Shown piece by piece: positions 45,002 through 56,989 of a stretch of 64,000 nucleotides of DNA (position 1 is its first letter; each line of letters begins with the position of its first letter). The DNA comes from Hymenopus coronatus (taxonomy: Eukaryota > Arthropoda > Insecta > Mantodea > Hymenopodidae). Below the pieces are notes generated by a model. The model ran no database searches, was not told where the DNA came from, and saw only the letters and a list, made by a program, of their open reading frames with translations. The translations under genes were made by a program, and so were the position numbers. The DNA is taken from positions 13,606,397-13,670,396 of the forward strand of contig CM060893.1 of NCBI GenBank assembly GCA_030762935.1, read 5' to 3'.

Positions 45002-45895
45002 TCTGATGTGTTCCATTCACACGACTTTCTCTACATCTCTGCAACAAATTATTGTTAAAAAGCTTATGCTTGTATTTACTTCAAGCTAATCGAGGAAAAT
45101 ATAGTCTTATTACTTTCTTCCTTGTAAGTAGAAGCGAAATAAGGGAGTACCATAGGTTAAAGTGAAAGCCAAAAGCTGGTTGCTATGTGACTGATGTTCC
45201 TTTGTTTGTAAGGACACCAGTTGACAAATTTATGTATTAAGTTTTTCAAAGCTGAAACCAAAAACAAGGAATTTCTCAAAAACGATCAACTCCACTAAAA
45301 AAATGTATATAACATTAATTGTGTGTTTTAACGTGCTCTACATTTTTTGTGTGTTAAGTTTTTGTCTCTCTCTTACGGTTTAGTAGTTATGCAAGATTCA
45401 TCCAGAATAAAGTAGGATATTCAGTGGATATTCCCAGAAAATTCAAGATATACATTTTATTTGTCAGGTAAATATCTTTAATATACGATATTTTAATCAA
45501 AACCGTTAGAGCCATTTTTTAGAAAATCAAAGTTTCCGAAAAACGTTCCATGTAAAGGGTAGTTGGGAGTGGGGGGATTTTCTTGAAAACCTTCGTGTCG
45601 CATCCTTGGAATATACCAAACCTAATGAAAATTTTCGAAACTTTTTCCATGTAAACGGTAGTTTGGGGTGAGGGGATCTTTCGCAAAATCTTCGTGTCGA
45701 TACTAAATTTGAATAGTAAGTTTGGTATTTAACGGTATTTTTTTTAACTGTGGTGTCCAAAAAAAAAAAAACAACAAAAAAACACACACACTGACCTTTT
45801 TCTAAAAATAGTTTTTTTGGATTCAAGGGGTCTCAAACAATGTACTTCCGGTGAAATCGCGTTATCAAATTTTTGGGTGCAATACAATACTTCAT
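45002..45895 (+). repeat. HPR copy, RE hairpin missing, internal duplication, subtype A
   Basis: LE is TCTGATGTGTTCCATTCACA. About 90 bases around TTCCATGTAAAGGGTAGTTG occur twice (45535-45620 and 45630-45720) with differences. It ends TTGGGTGCAATACAATACTT without a hairpin. Confidence 0.88.
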
Positions 45896-46039
45896 ATGTA
45901 GCATGGGTCCAAAAATAATTTATTTCAGAGTTACAAAACAAAATCGAAAGTTACAAAAATTACTCGAAGTGGTTTCCACTTGCAGCTGAAACAACTGGTT
46001 GTTTTACGTTTGGTTTAAATCGTTTTATTTTCCTCACAC
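45896..46039. other. non-coding spacer
   Basis: Short A/T-rich sequence. Nothing recognised. Confidence 0.4.
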
Positions 46040-46170
46040 ACACATTCACTCTTACATACATACTTGCAAACTCTGTGGGGGATTGGGAATAATGCTGGTT
46101 AAAGAAAAATTTCCCACCCCAGCTGGGAATCGAACCCGGGACCTGCAGGGGAGAAGTCAGCTCGGAGGCA
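46040..46170 (-). repeat. tRNA-derived SINE
   Basis: On the minus strand a B box CCGGGTTCGATTCCC (from about 46140) is followed by TTTCTTTAACCAGCATTATT and CCCACAGAG. The same body is present at 56990-57135. Confidence 0.65.
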
Positions 46171-46489
46171 TCCGTGAATAGGATTTAGGCTTTGCAAGAC
46201 GTATAAGGGAAAGCGTTAGTCACATAACTCACTTGAGAATTCTGCATGAAAATCTATCACCTTCAACGTGTGCGAGGGTTAAATGAAGTTGGCTTTGAGT
46301 CAAGAAGACGTTTCTGCCAACGCGTGTTCATCAATTTCCTAGCTTGTATCTCATTCACGGTTTTACTCGCGACGGTATCTTCGTAACACTCATAACTAGG
46401 CATTTAAAAATGCTAATGAAGCACGACAACACAACCCTCAACAACAGAGTATGCAACGCAGGCTTTACTGTATCCATCAAATCAAAAGA
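46171..46489. other. single-copy non-coding stretch
   Basis: No gene or known repeat recognised. Confidence 0.4.
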
Positions 46490-47340
46490 TTTTTACTTTC
46501 TCTACCCCCGTATGTACAATGTATATAGGGATAGAGAAGTATTCCATTCCACCCAAAAATTCCATGTCGAGATTTCACCGGAAATACATGTTTTAGGACC
46601 CCCTGAATCCAAAAAAAGAATTTCCACAAAAAGGTCCACGTGTGTGTGTGTGTGTCTGTGAACACGATAACTCAAAAACGAAAAGTCGGTAAAATACCAA
46701 ACTTGGTATTTAAGTTTAGTATCTTCCAGGGATGCGACACGAAGATTTTGAGAAAAATCCCCCACCCCCAACTACCCTTTACATGGAACTTTTTTTCGAA
46801 AATCTAGATTATCTCAAAAATGGCTCTAACGATTTTGATTAAAATATTGTATAACAAAGATATTTACCTGACAAATATAATATATATCTTGAATTTTCTT
46901 GGAATAGCCTCTGAAGACTACTTTATTCTGGATGAATTTTACGGAATTTTGCATATCTGCTAAACCGTAAGAAATGGATAAAAACTAACGTCACAAAAAA
47001 TGTAGAGCACGTTAAAACACACATTTTTTTCGTGAGTTCGTCGTTTTTGAGACATTTTTTTGTTTCTGCTATGAAAACTTATGCTTTTCTGATACAGGAA
47101 CTTGTCAACTCCTATCCATATAAACAAAGGAACTTCATTGACATAGCAACCAGCTTTTGACTATCACTTTAACCTATGGTAGTCCCTTATTTCGCTTCTA
47201 CTTACAAGGAAGCAAGTAATGAGACTATTTCTGCTAACTTTTTCTGATTAGCATGAAGTAAATAGAAGTATAAGCTTTTTAAGAATAATTTGTTGCAGGG
47301 ATATAGAGAAAGTCATGTGAATGGTACATATCAGATTTTT
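46490..47340 (-). repeat. HPR copy, full length, subtype A, type 2 hairpin
   Basis: Hairpin CTCTACCCCCGTATGTACAA; short GT block; palindrome at about 46695; LE end GTGAATGGTACATATCAG. A small deletion lies near 47030. Confidence 0.9.
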
Positions 47341-47757
47341 TCTCTTCTATTGCTTTTAGAATTTCTTTTATGTTCTCCCAAAAATGCATGGTAATAATCA
47401 TTTTAGACTTTAGGTCTGTCTTTACTGAAAAGCATGGCCTACTTGACATAAATCGAAGTATAGTGTAAAATCACTGTTACCATACAGGAATATTTCTAAA
47501 TGTTTTGTGAAACATAATTTGTAGTTACAGCAGCATTTCCGTTCTTTGGTAAATTTGTAAATCCGTGAAACAGGACCCGGAACAATTAATCCAGAGGCAC
47601 ATTACTCCACAGATTCATACAATCTATGACGTAAATATTTTAGCAGATCAACTCAATCTAGTTAGAGAACTGAAACATAAACCTAAAATCAATGCAATTA
47701 TAGCTCTGTGAATTAGGTTATCACTATGCACTGAAATACACAAGTATCATGTAATTT
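47341..47757. other. single-copy non-coding stretch
   Basis: A/T-rich; no gene or repeat end recognised. Confidence 0.4.
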
Positions 47758-47789
47758 GTTACTTTCTCTACCACGTATTTACAAGGCAC
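47758..47789 (-). repeat. HPR RE scrap fused to a plus copy
   Basis: TTACTTTCTCTACCACGTAT is a decayed right-end arm directly in front of ATTCACATGACTTTCTCT, the inner LE of the next copy. Confidence 0.55.
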
Positions 47790-47790
47790 A

Positions 47791-48491
47791 TAATTCACAT
47801 GACTTTCTCTATATCTCTGTAACAAAGTATTGTTAATAAGCTTATTCTTTTATTTATTTCATGCTAATCGACAAAAATTACCAGAAATAATCTTATTTCT
47901 TGCTTTATTGTAAGTAGAAGTGAAATAAGGGAGTACCATAGGTTAAAGTGAAAGCCAAAAGCTGGTTGCTATGTGACTGATGTTCCTTTGTTTGTATGGA
48001 CACGAGTTGGTAAATTCCTGTAAGAGAAAAGTATGTTTTTCAAAGCTGAAACCAAAAACAAGGAATATCTCAAAAATGATCAACTCCAAGAAATAAATGT
48101 ATATAACATAAATTGAGTGTTTTAACGTGCTCTACATTTTTTGTGTGGCAAGTTTTTGTTGATCTCTTACGGTTTAGTAGCTATGCAACATTCATCCAGA
48201 ATAAAGCAGTCTTCAGAGGCTATTCACAGAAAATTCAAGATATATATATTATTTCTCAGGTAAATATCTTTAATATACGATATTTTAATCAAAATCGTTA
48301 GAGGCATTTGTGAGAAAATCAAAATTTTCGAAAAAAGTTCCATGTAAAGGGTAGTTGGGAGTGGGGGGGATTTTCTTGAAAATCTTCCTGTCGTATCCTT
48401 GGAAGATACCAAGCATAAATACGAACTTTGGTTTTTAACGAACATTTCGTTTTTCAACTATACTGCCCACATACACACAGACAGGCAGGCA

Positions 48492-48531
<40 letters not shown>

Positions 48532-48670
48532 CATTTTTATAAAAATGTTTTTTTTTGGATTCAGGAGATCTCAAAACATGTATTTCCGGTGAAATCTCGG
48601 TATCGAATTTTTGGGTGCATTACAATACCTTCTCTATACACTATGTACATAGCACGTATAGAGAAAGTAA
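47791..48670 (+). repeat. HPR copy, LE tip missing, subtype A
   Basis: It begins AATTCACATGACTTTCTC, has CAGG/CAGA then (CA)n at 48493-48528, and RE hairpin CACTATGTACATAGCACG with TATAGAGAAAGTAATA. Confidence 0.9.
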
Positions 48671-48671
48671 T

Positions 48672-48962
48672 AAAAGCATTTTTAGAAAAAGATCCGTGTG
48701 AGTGCCTGTGGGCAGCATAGCTCAAAAAGGAAAAGTCGGTTGGTATTCAGCATCTTCCAAGGATGCAACCTGAAGATTTTCAGGAAAATCAAGACACCCC
48801 AACTACCCTTTATATGGAACATTTTTTCAAAATTTTTATTTTCTTAAAAACTGCTCTAACGATTTTGATCAAATACCATCCGCTTAAAGAACTTTTATTA
48901 CAAACGAAACGTATATCTTGATTTTTTTGGAATATCCTCTGAAGAGCTCTTCATTCTGAATG
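48672..48962 (-). repeat. HPR right-middle fragment
   Basis: It runs from AAAGCATTTTTAGAAAAAG to GAAGAGCTCTTCATTCTG and is cut by the next RE. Confidence 0.8.
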
Positions 48963-49806
48963 ATTTTTACTTTCTTTATACGCACTATGTAGAGAGAAGG
49001 TATTGCACTCCACTCAAAAATTCGATACCGATATTTCACCGGAAATATATGTTTTAGGGTCCACTGTATCCAAAAAAACTATTTTCAGAAAAAGGTCCGT
49101 GTGTCTGTGAACACGATAACTCCAAAACGAAAAGTCGTTAAAATACCAAACTTGGTACTTAAGTTTAGCATCTTCCAGGGATACGACAAGAAGATTTTGA
49201 GAAAAATCCCTCCACTCCAAACTACCCTTTACATGGAAAACATTTCGAAAATTTTGATTCTCTAAAAAAATGAAAGTATATCTTGAATTTTCAGGGAATA
49301 GCCTTTGTAAATCTCTTTATTCTGGATGATTTTTATTGAATTTTGTAAAACTGGTAAACCGTAAGAGATAGACAAAAAATCATTGTGCAAAAATGTAGCG
49401 CGATAAAAACACACAATTTATGTCATATGCGTTTTTTCTCGTATAGTTGACAGCTTTCGAGATATTCCTTGTTATTGATTTCAGTTTTAAAATACTTTTC
49501 TGATACGGGAACCTGTCAACGCAAAGAAACGATCCCATAGCAACCGCATTTTAAAACATTTGACTATCGATTTAGTCTAGTGCATTCCCTTATTGCCTTC
49601 TACTTATAAGCAATAAAATAATAAGGCCGTTTCTGCTAATGTTTTAGCACTAAATAGGTAGAAGAATAAGCTTACTAACAATAATTAGTTATACGTTTTT
49701 TTTCGTGGAGTTGATCGTTTTTGAGACTTTCCTTGTTATTGGTTTCAGTTTAAAAAAAAAATTAAATTTTCTCATACAGGAATTTGTGAACGGAACACAT
49801 CAGATT
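48963..49806 (-). repeat. HPR copy, rearranged, mixed A/B body
   Basis: RE hairpin is shortened (CGCACTATGTAGAGAG). A deletion joins CTAAAAAAATG to AAAGTATATCTTGAATTTTC. The later part has subtype B phrases (AGTGCATTCCCTTATTGCC). A second TTTCGTGGAGTTGATCG segment then appears at about 49700 before GGAACACATCAG. Confidence 0.78.
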
Positions 49807-50629
49807 TTTACTTTCTCTACGCGTATACGTAATGTATAGAGCAGGTATTCCACTCCACCCAAAAATTCGATACCGAGATTTCCCCGGTAATATGTTTTTA
49901 GGGTCCCCTGTATCCAAGAGAAGCATTTTCAAAAAAAGGTCCGTGTGTGTGTCCATGGGTCTGTGAGCACGATAACTCAGAAATGAAAAGTCGGTAAAAT
50001 ACCAAACTTGGTATTTAAGTGTAGTATCTTTCAGGAATGCGACACGAAATGTTTGAGAAAAATCCCCCCACCCCCAACTATCCTTTACATGGAACTTTTT
50101 TCGAAAATTCTGATTTTCTACAAAAATGCCTCTAACGATTTTGATTAAAATTACGTATATTAAAGATATTTACCTGGCAAATAAAATGTATATCTTGAAT
50201 TTACTGGGAATAGCCTCTGAAGACTACTTTATTCTGGATGAATTTTTTGGAATTTTGCATAACTGCTAAAGCGTAAGAGATGGAATAAAATTTACCTAAG
50301 TTAAAATGTAGAACACGTTAAAACACATATTTTCTGTTATATACATTCTTTTCGTGGAGTTGATCGTATTTGAGATATTCCTTGTTTTTTGTTTCAGTTT
50401 TGCATTCCATACAAACAAAGGAACTTCAGTGACTAGCAACCAGCTTTTCACTATCTCTTTAACCTAATTTACTACCTTAATTCTCTTTTACTTACAAGAA
50501 AGCAAGTAATAAGACTATTTGTGTTAATTTTTTCTCGATAGCATGAAGTAAATAGAAGCATAAGCTTTTTAACAATAATTTGTTCAGAGATGTAGAGAAA
50601 GTCATGTGAATGGAGCACATCAGATTTTT
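49805..50629 (-). repeat. HPR copy, near full length, subtype A
   Basis: It abuts the previous left end with shared T-run. The hairpin is reduced (CGCGTATACGTAATGTATAG). The palindrome is at about 49999. LE end GTGAATGGAGCACATCAG. Confidence 0.9.
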
Positions 50630-50743
50630 CAATACAGCAATTAGTTCTGATGAAAGAAGTTACTTAAGAATTACATTAATATGTTATATTAAAATTATTA
50701 ATAAACTAGCGGCCTGCCCCGGGTGCTGTACCTAAAGAAAAAA

Positions 50744-51452
50744 TCTGATGTGTTCCATTCACATGACTTTCTCCATATCCCTGCAACAAATTATTCTTAA
50801 AAAGCTTATACTTCTATTAACTCTATGCTAATCAGAAAAAAAATAGCAGAAATAGCCACATTACTCGCTTCCTTGTAAGTATAAGCGAAATAAGGGACAA
50901 CCGTAGGTTAAAGTGATAGTCAAAAGCTAGTTGCTATGTCAATGAAGTTCCTTTGTTTATATGGATAGGAGTTGACAAGTTCCTGTGTGAGAAAAGTATG
51001 TTTTTCATAGCAGAAACCAAAAATAAGAAATGTCACAAAAACGACGAACTCCACGAAAACAATGTATATAACATGAATTGTGTGCTTTAATGTGCTCTAC
51101 ATGTTTTGTGTAGTAAGTTTTTGTTCATCTCTTACGGTTTAGCAGTTATTCAAAATTTAGTAAAATTCATCCAGAATAAACTACTCTTCAGAGGCTATTC
51201 CCAGAAAATTCAAGATATACATTTCATTTGTCAGGTAAATATGTTTAATATCCGAAATTTTAATCAAAATCGTTAGAGCCATTTTTGAGAAAATCAAAAT
51301 TTTCGAAAAATGTTCCATGTAAAGGGTAGTTGGGGATGGGGGGATTTTTCTCAAAATCTTCGTGTCGTATCCCTGGAAGATACTAAACTTAAATACCAAG
51401 TTTGGTATTTTACCGACTTTTCGTTTTTGAGTTATCGTGTTCACAGACACAC

Positions 51453-51521
<69 letters not shown>

Positions 51522-51659
51522 CCTTTTTGTGAAAATGCTTTTTTTGGATATTGGGAACCCTAAAACATATATTTCCGGTGAAATCTCGGTATCGAATTTT
51601 TGGTGGAGTGCAATACTTTCTCTATACACTATGTACATAGTGCGTATGGAGAAAGTAGA
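50744..51659 (+). repeat. HPR copy, full length, subtype A, longest microsatellite
   Basis: LE TCTGATGTGTTCCATTCACA; palindrome at about 51396; (AC)n at 51455-51518; RE CACTATGTACATAGTGCG with TATGGAGAAAGTAGAAA. All landmarks of the family are present in one copy. Confidence 0.93.
51455..51518. repeat. (AC)n microsatellite, about 32 units
   Basis: Uninterrupted AC run at the fixed HPR position. Confidence 0.95.
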
Positions 51660-51736
51660 AAGTGATTGTAGCGAATCCATAGTGTGGCGGGTATACGCTG
51701 GAATAGGTAATGAATTACATTAAGGAGAAAGTCACA

Positions 51737-51739
<3 letters not shown>

Positions 51740-51804
<65 letters not shown>
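51740..51804. repeat. (AT)n microsatellite, about 32 units
   Basis: Uninterrupted AT run just outside an HPR copy and immediately before the tandem repeats. Confidence 0.95.
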
Positions 51805-51806
<2 letters not shown>

Positions 51807-52345
51807 TGCGTCATTGTCTCCATATCCGGGTGCATTCCCTTAGCATTGAAGACGAAAAATAGAGCAGTAGGAACTACGGCCATCTGGTGGCAAATTAATA
51901 AGTACATATTTTAGGTATTCGTCGCAAGGAAAGCTTCTTTATTTTAAATGATAGGAGTAAGGAAAGGACAGTTAATCGTAAATAAAAATATATTTGAATT
52001 TCATTGCTGCGTTATCTCATCTCGATAAACTGTTGCGTTACTTTAACATTGGATAGGAATGAAAAATATTACTATAGCCATCTAGTGGTAAATAAAATAA
52101 GTAGTTACTCTAGGTGTTTGCCGTCAGAAAAGCTTCTTTACTTCTTTATTTTAAACGATAGGAGTAAAGAAAGGAGTGTTAATACATAAAAATATATTTG
52201 AATTTCACTGCTGCGTTGCGTCAATGTCTTGATAAGCTGGTGCTTTGCCTTCACATTGAATTCGAAGGGAAATATATAGCAGTACTACGACCATTTAGCA
52301 ACAACTAACTTGTACCACTGCCATCTGGCGGCCACTAACTGAAAT
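51805..52345. repeat. about 200-base tandem repeat, three partial units
   Basis: The phrase CCATCTGGTGGCAAAT recurs as CATCTGGTGG (51881), CATCTAGTGG (52079) and CATTTAGCAA (52292). Between these, AAAGCTTCTTTATTTTAAAY, GATAGGAGTAA.GAAAGGA and AAAAATATATTTGAATTTCA also recur. Spacing is about 198 and 213 bases. Confidence 0.8.
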
Positions 52346-52526
52346 GCGTTCACTTAGCACGGTTTTTATTCATATTAAGAGATTTTAAATACTTTCCCGT
52401 ACTATTTTTAAACATCTTCATTTCCACAAACCTTGTCGTGACAATAACGAACACAACAAAAAAAGAATTGTTCAATTTGATGCAGTTGTTGGGTAGTGAT
52501 ACCGGGACATACATTTCAGCGATTCA
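52346..52526. other. non-coding spacer
   Basis: Nothing recognised. Confidence 0.4.
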
Positions 52527-53365
52527 TTTTTACTTTCTCTAGCCCCGTCTGTACAATGTACATAGGGATAGAGAAGTATTGAATTCCACCCAAAAATTCG
52601 ATACCGAGGTTTCACCGGGAATACATGTTTTAGGACCCCCTGTATCCAAAAAAAGCATTTTCAGAAAAAGGTCCGTGTGTGTCTGTGTGTCTGTGAACAC
52701 GATAACTCAAAAACGAAAACTAGCTAAAATACAAAACTTGGTATTTAAGTTTAGTATCTTCCAGGGATGCGACACGAAGATTTTGAGAAAAATCCACCCA
52801 CCCCAAACTACCCTTTACATGGAACTTTTTTTTCGAAAATTTTGATTTTCTTAAAAATGGCTCTAACGATTTTGATTAAAATACCGTATATTAATGATAT
52901 TTATCTGACAAATAAAATGCATATCTTGAATTTTCTGAGAATAGCTTCTAAAGACCTGTTTATTCTGGATGAATTTTGCTTAATTTGACATAACTAGTAA
53001 ACCGTAAGAGATATAGAAAAACTTGCTGTACAAAAAATGTAGGTCTTGTTAAAATACACACGTTATGACATATACATTTTTCTCGTGGAGCTTACAGTTT
53101 TCGAGGTATTCATTGTTATTAGTTTCAGTTGTGAAGTACTTATACTTTTCTCAGACGGGAGTGTCCGTTTTTCTTTTGTTCTACTCCTGGCCAAGAAAAG
53201 AAGCGATTTGTAATGACAATCGCATAACGACAGCATTTAAAACATTTGACTATCTGTTTAGCCTAGTGGATTCCCTTATTTCTTCCTACTTATACGGAAC
53301 TAAGTAATAACATTGTGCTGAATACCTCGATTAACAAGGTGCAGAAAGAAGAAGAATCTGTTTTA
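52527..53365 (-). repeat. HPR copy, subtype B, type 2 hairpin, LE tip missing
   Basis: Hairpin CTCTAGCCCCGTCTGTACAA; palindrome shifted (ATACAAAACTTGGTATT); CTACTCCTGGCCAAGAAAAG near 53180. It stops after GCAGAAAGAAGAAGAATC, so the terminal approximately 60 bases are lost. Confidence 0.88.
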
Positions 53366-53730
53366 TAAATTTGGTGTAAGATTTCGATTCAGGTTGCTCT
53401 AGCTTAAGCAGAAAGCGGAAGTGAAGACAGTCATGGCTTGTCTGCCACTACGCTATGCTCTACGCCACCACATCAAACAGCTAATAACGCCTGGCTTGAT
53501 TAAAACAGCCGAACTTGGCGGCAGCATATTTCACGAAGGAAGGTCACGCTTACAGCAAAATTAAGCGTCTCAGCGCGTTCCGACGCCTGTCGCCGGAATA
53601 AAAACCCCAACTACCACCACTCATTAAAACTTCACAATAGACATCCACAATTTATTGTTTAAAACCCTTCAGGTTACCACCACACTATAACCTGTTTTTT
53701 CGCTCAACTGTCGAGTTAATGACGTCACTT
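53366..53730. other. single-copy stretch with CRE-like palindrome
   Basis: Moderately GC-rich. It ends in GTCGAGTTAATGACGTCACT just before an HPR copy. A related flank is at 54740-54778. Confidence 0.45.
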
Positions 53731-54557
53731 TTCACTTTCTCTACACGCACTATGTACATAGTGTATAGAAAAAGTATTGCACTCCACCAAAAAGTTCCAT
53801 ACCGAGATTTCACCGGAAATATATGTTTTACAGTCCCCTGTATCTAAAAAAAAACATTTTCAGAAAAAGGTTCTTGCCTTTGAACACGATAACTCAAAAA
53901 CCAAAAGTCGGTAAAATACCAAACTTGGTATTTAAGTTTAGTATCCTCCAGCGATGCGACACGAAGATTTTGAGAAAAACCCCCCTACCCCAAACTACAC
54001 TTTACATGGAACTTTTTTCGAAAATGTTGATTTTCTAAAAAATAGCTCTAACGATTTTGATTAAAATAACGTATATTAAAGATACTTACATGACAAATAA
54101 AATGTATATCTTGAATTTTCTGGGAATAGCCTCTGAAGGCTACTTTATTCAGGGTCAATTTTACGCAATTTTGCATAACTGCTAAAGCGTAAGAAATACA
54201 CAAAAACTTACCACACAAAAAATGTAGAGCACCTTAAAACACACAATTTATGTTATAAACATTTTTTTCGTGGAGTTGGTCGTTTTTGAGATATTCCTTG
54301 TTTTTTTTTTCAGCTATAAAGACATACTTTTCTCATACAGGAGTTTGTGAACTCGTGTCCATACAAACAAAGGGACTTCAGTCGCAGCTTTTGACTATCA
54401 CTTTAACCTATGGTACTCCCTTATTTCGCTTCTACTAACAAGGAAGCAAGTAATAAGACTAATTTTGCTAATTTTTGCTCCATTAGATGAAGTAAATAGA
54501 ATAATTTGTTGCAGTAATATAGAGAAAGTCATGTGAATGGAACACATCAGATTTTTC
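53731..54557 (-). repeat. HPR copy, full length, subtype A
   Basis: Hairpin CGCACTATGTACATAGTG; GT tract lost (GGTTCTTGCCTTTGAAC); palindrome at about 53918; LE end GTGAATGGAACACATCAG. Confidence 0.9.
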
Positions 54558-54694
54558 CCCTTAGTTCCCTTCTACTTATAAAGTAACTAAGTAATACGAA
54601 TGTTTCAGCATAAAGAAGATAGAAGAATAAGTTTATTAACAACAATTTGATACAGAAATGTAGAGAAAATCAAGCATTGCACGTCAGATTTTTC
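54558..54694 (-). repeat. HPR LE fragment, B-like
   Basis: CCCTTAGTTCCCTTCTACTT to GTAGAGAAAATCAAGCATTG and CACGTCAG; directly follows another LE. Confidence 0.75.
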
Positions 54695-54778
54695 CATATG
54701 GCCATATCGGGGTCTTTGCATTAGAAACAACTCATGTTGCTTTTTCTCTGAGCTGTAGAGCTAATGACGTCACTTTTT
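54695..54778. other. flank with second CRE-like palindrome
   Basis: GAGCTGTAGAGCTAATGACG and TCACTTTTTT is related to 53700-53730. Both flanks end at an HPR right end. Confidence 0.6.
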
Positions 54779-55599
54779 TACTTTCTCTATACGTACTATG
54801 CACATAGTGCATAGAGATTTCACCGGAAATACATGTTTTGAGACCACCTGAATGCAAAAAAAGCATTTTAGAAAAATGTCCGTGTGTGTGTCTGTTGGCA
54901 GCATAGCTCAAAAACGAAAATATCGTTAGATACCAAACTTAGTATTTAAGTTCCGTATCTTCCAAGGATGCCACAGGAAGATTTTCATGAAAATCCCCCC
55001 ACCCCCAATTACCCTTCACATGGAAAAAATTTCGAATATTTTGAGTTTTTAAAAAATGGCTCTAACGATTTTGATTAAAGTATTATATATATTAAAGATA
55101 TATGCTTGACATACAATAAGTATATATTTAATTTTCTGGAAATAGCCTCTGAAGTGTACTTTATTCTGGAAGAATTTTACGGAATTTTGTGTAACTGGTA
55201 AACCGTAAGAGATAGACAGAAACTCATCACATAAAAATATAGACAACATTAAAACACAGAATTTATGTTATATACATTTTTTTATTGGAGTTGATCCTTT
55301 TTGAGATACTCCTGGTTTTTTGTTTCAGCTTTAAAACTTATAATTTTCTCATACGGGAATGTAACAATTGCTGTCCATACAAACAAAGGAACTTCAGTCA
55401 CCTAGTAACCAGCTCTTGACTTCACTTTAACCTATGGTACTCCCTTATTTCGCTTCTACTTACAAGGAAGCAAGTAATAAGACTATTTCTGCTAATTTTT
55501 TCTCACTTAGCATGAAGTAAATAGAAGCATAAACTTTTTAACAAAAATTAGTTGCAGAGATGTAGAGAAAGTCATGTGAATGGATTACATCAATTTTTT
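54779..55599 (-). repeat. HPR copy, part of RE deleted, subtype A
   Basis: Hairpin ACTATGCACATAGTGCATAG is followed at once by AGATTTCACCGG, so about 45 bases are missing. LE end GTGAATGGATTACATCAA. Confidence 0.88.
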
Positions 55600-55600
55600 T

Positions 55601-56105
55601 TTCCTTTCTCTAGCCAACATATAGGTACTATGTACATAGTGGATATAAAAGTTATTGTATTACACCCAAAGAAAGCATTTTTAGAAACATATCTGTGTAT
55701 GGCATAGCTCAAAAACGAAAAGTCGATGAAATATCATAATTGGTAAACTGTAAGAAATAAATAAAAACCTACTTCACGAAAAACGTACTCCTCATTCAAA
55801 CTCACAATTTGTGTCATATATATATATATTTTTTTTTCTTTTTTTTTTTTGTCGAGTTAACCGATTTCGAGGTATTCCGAGTTATCGGTTTCGTTTTATT
55901 GGTTTTAAACTTTTCTCAAACGGGAGATTATTTCTTTTCGTCTCTCGTTTGTTTACTCCTGGTAAGCAAAGGGAAGCGAATTTCAATTGTTTCATGAAAA
56001 ACCTATCACTTCAGTCTAGTGAATTTCCTTATTTCCCCACTACTTACAAAGAAGCAAGTAATAAGGCTACTTCTGGCATTGTTTGCCCTGATGTAAATAA
56101 AAATA
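55601..56105 (-). repeat. HPR copy, heavily deleted, subtype C
   Basis: An RE hairpin (GGTACTATGTACATAGTG) is preserved. Large internal deletions remove the palindrome and middle. The left body has GTTTACTCCTGGTAAGCAAAG region near 55949. It is the only subtype C copy here with a hairpin. Confidence 0.8.
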
Positions 56106-56113
56106 AAAAAAAA

Positions 56114-56918
56114 TCTGATGTGTTCCATTCACATGACCTTCTCTGCAACAAATTATTGTTAAAAAGTTTATGCTTCTATTTACTTCATGCTAATCGAGAA
56201 AAAATTAACAGAAATAGTCTTATTACCTATTTCCTTGTAAGTAGAAGCGAAAAAAGGGAGTACCATAGGTTAAACTGATAGTCAAAAGCTGGTTGCTATG
56301 TGACTGATGTTCCTTTGTTTGTTTGGACAGGAATTGACAAATTCCTGTATGAGAAAAGTATGTTTTTCAAAGCTGAAACCAAAAACAAGGAATATCTCAA
56401 AAACGATCAACACCACGAAAAAAATTATGTTACATAAATTGTGTGTTTTAATGCGCACTACATTGTTGTGTTATATGCTTTTGTGCATGTCATAAGGTTT
56501 GGAAGTTATGCAAAATTCCGTAACATTCATACAGAATAAAATAAGTCTGCAGAGGCTATTCCCAGAAAATTCAAAATATACATTTTATTTGTCAGGTAAA
56601 TATCTTGAATATATGATATTTTAATCAAAATCGTTAAGAGACATTTTTTAGAACATTAAAGTTTTCGAAAAGAGTTTCAGGTAAAGGGTAGTTTGGGATG
56701 GGTGAATTTTTGTCAAAATCTTCGTGTCGCATCCCTGGAAGATATTTAACTTAAATACCAACTTTGGTATTTTACTGAGTTTTCGTTTTTGAGTTACCGT
56801 GTTCACACACACGGACCTTTTTCTGAAAATACTTTTTTTTGGATATTTTTTTAATTTTTTGGTGGAGTGCAATACCTTCTCTCTGCACTATGGATATAGT
56901 GCGCGTAGAGAAATTAAT
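56114..56918 (+). repeat. HPR copy, full length, subtype A
   Basis: LE TCTGATGTGTTCCATTCACA, a small deletion at about 56142, palindrome ATACCAACTTTGGTATT, and an eroded hairpin (CACTATGGATATAGTGCG). Confidence 0.9.
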
Positions 56919-56926
56919 ATTTTATA

Positions 56927-56986
56927 AGGAAAGTTTTTATAGATCAGCTAGAGAAGTTCATATGAGTGGAAAACATCATATTTTTA
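56927..56986 (-). repeat. HPR LE fragment
   Basis: GATCAGCTAGAGAAGTTCAT and GAGTGGAAAACATCATAT; B-like. Confidence 0.65.
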
Positions 56987-56989
56987 TTA

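Noticed and set aside
55811..56278. A 155-codon plus frame starting in a poly-T tract
   Set aside because: It spans the left part of a subtype C HPR and the start of a subtype A copy in opposite orientations, so it cannot be a gene.
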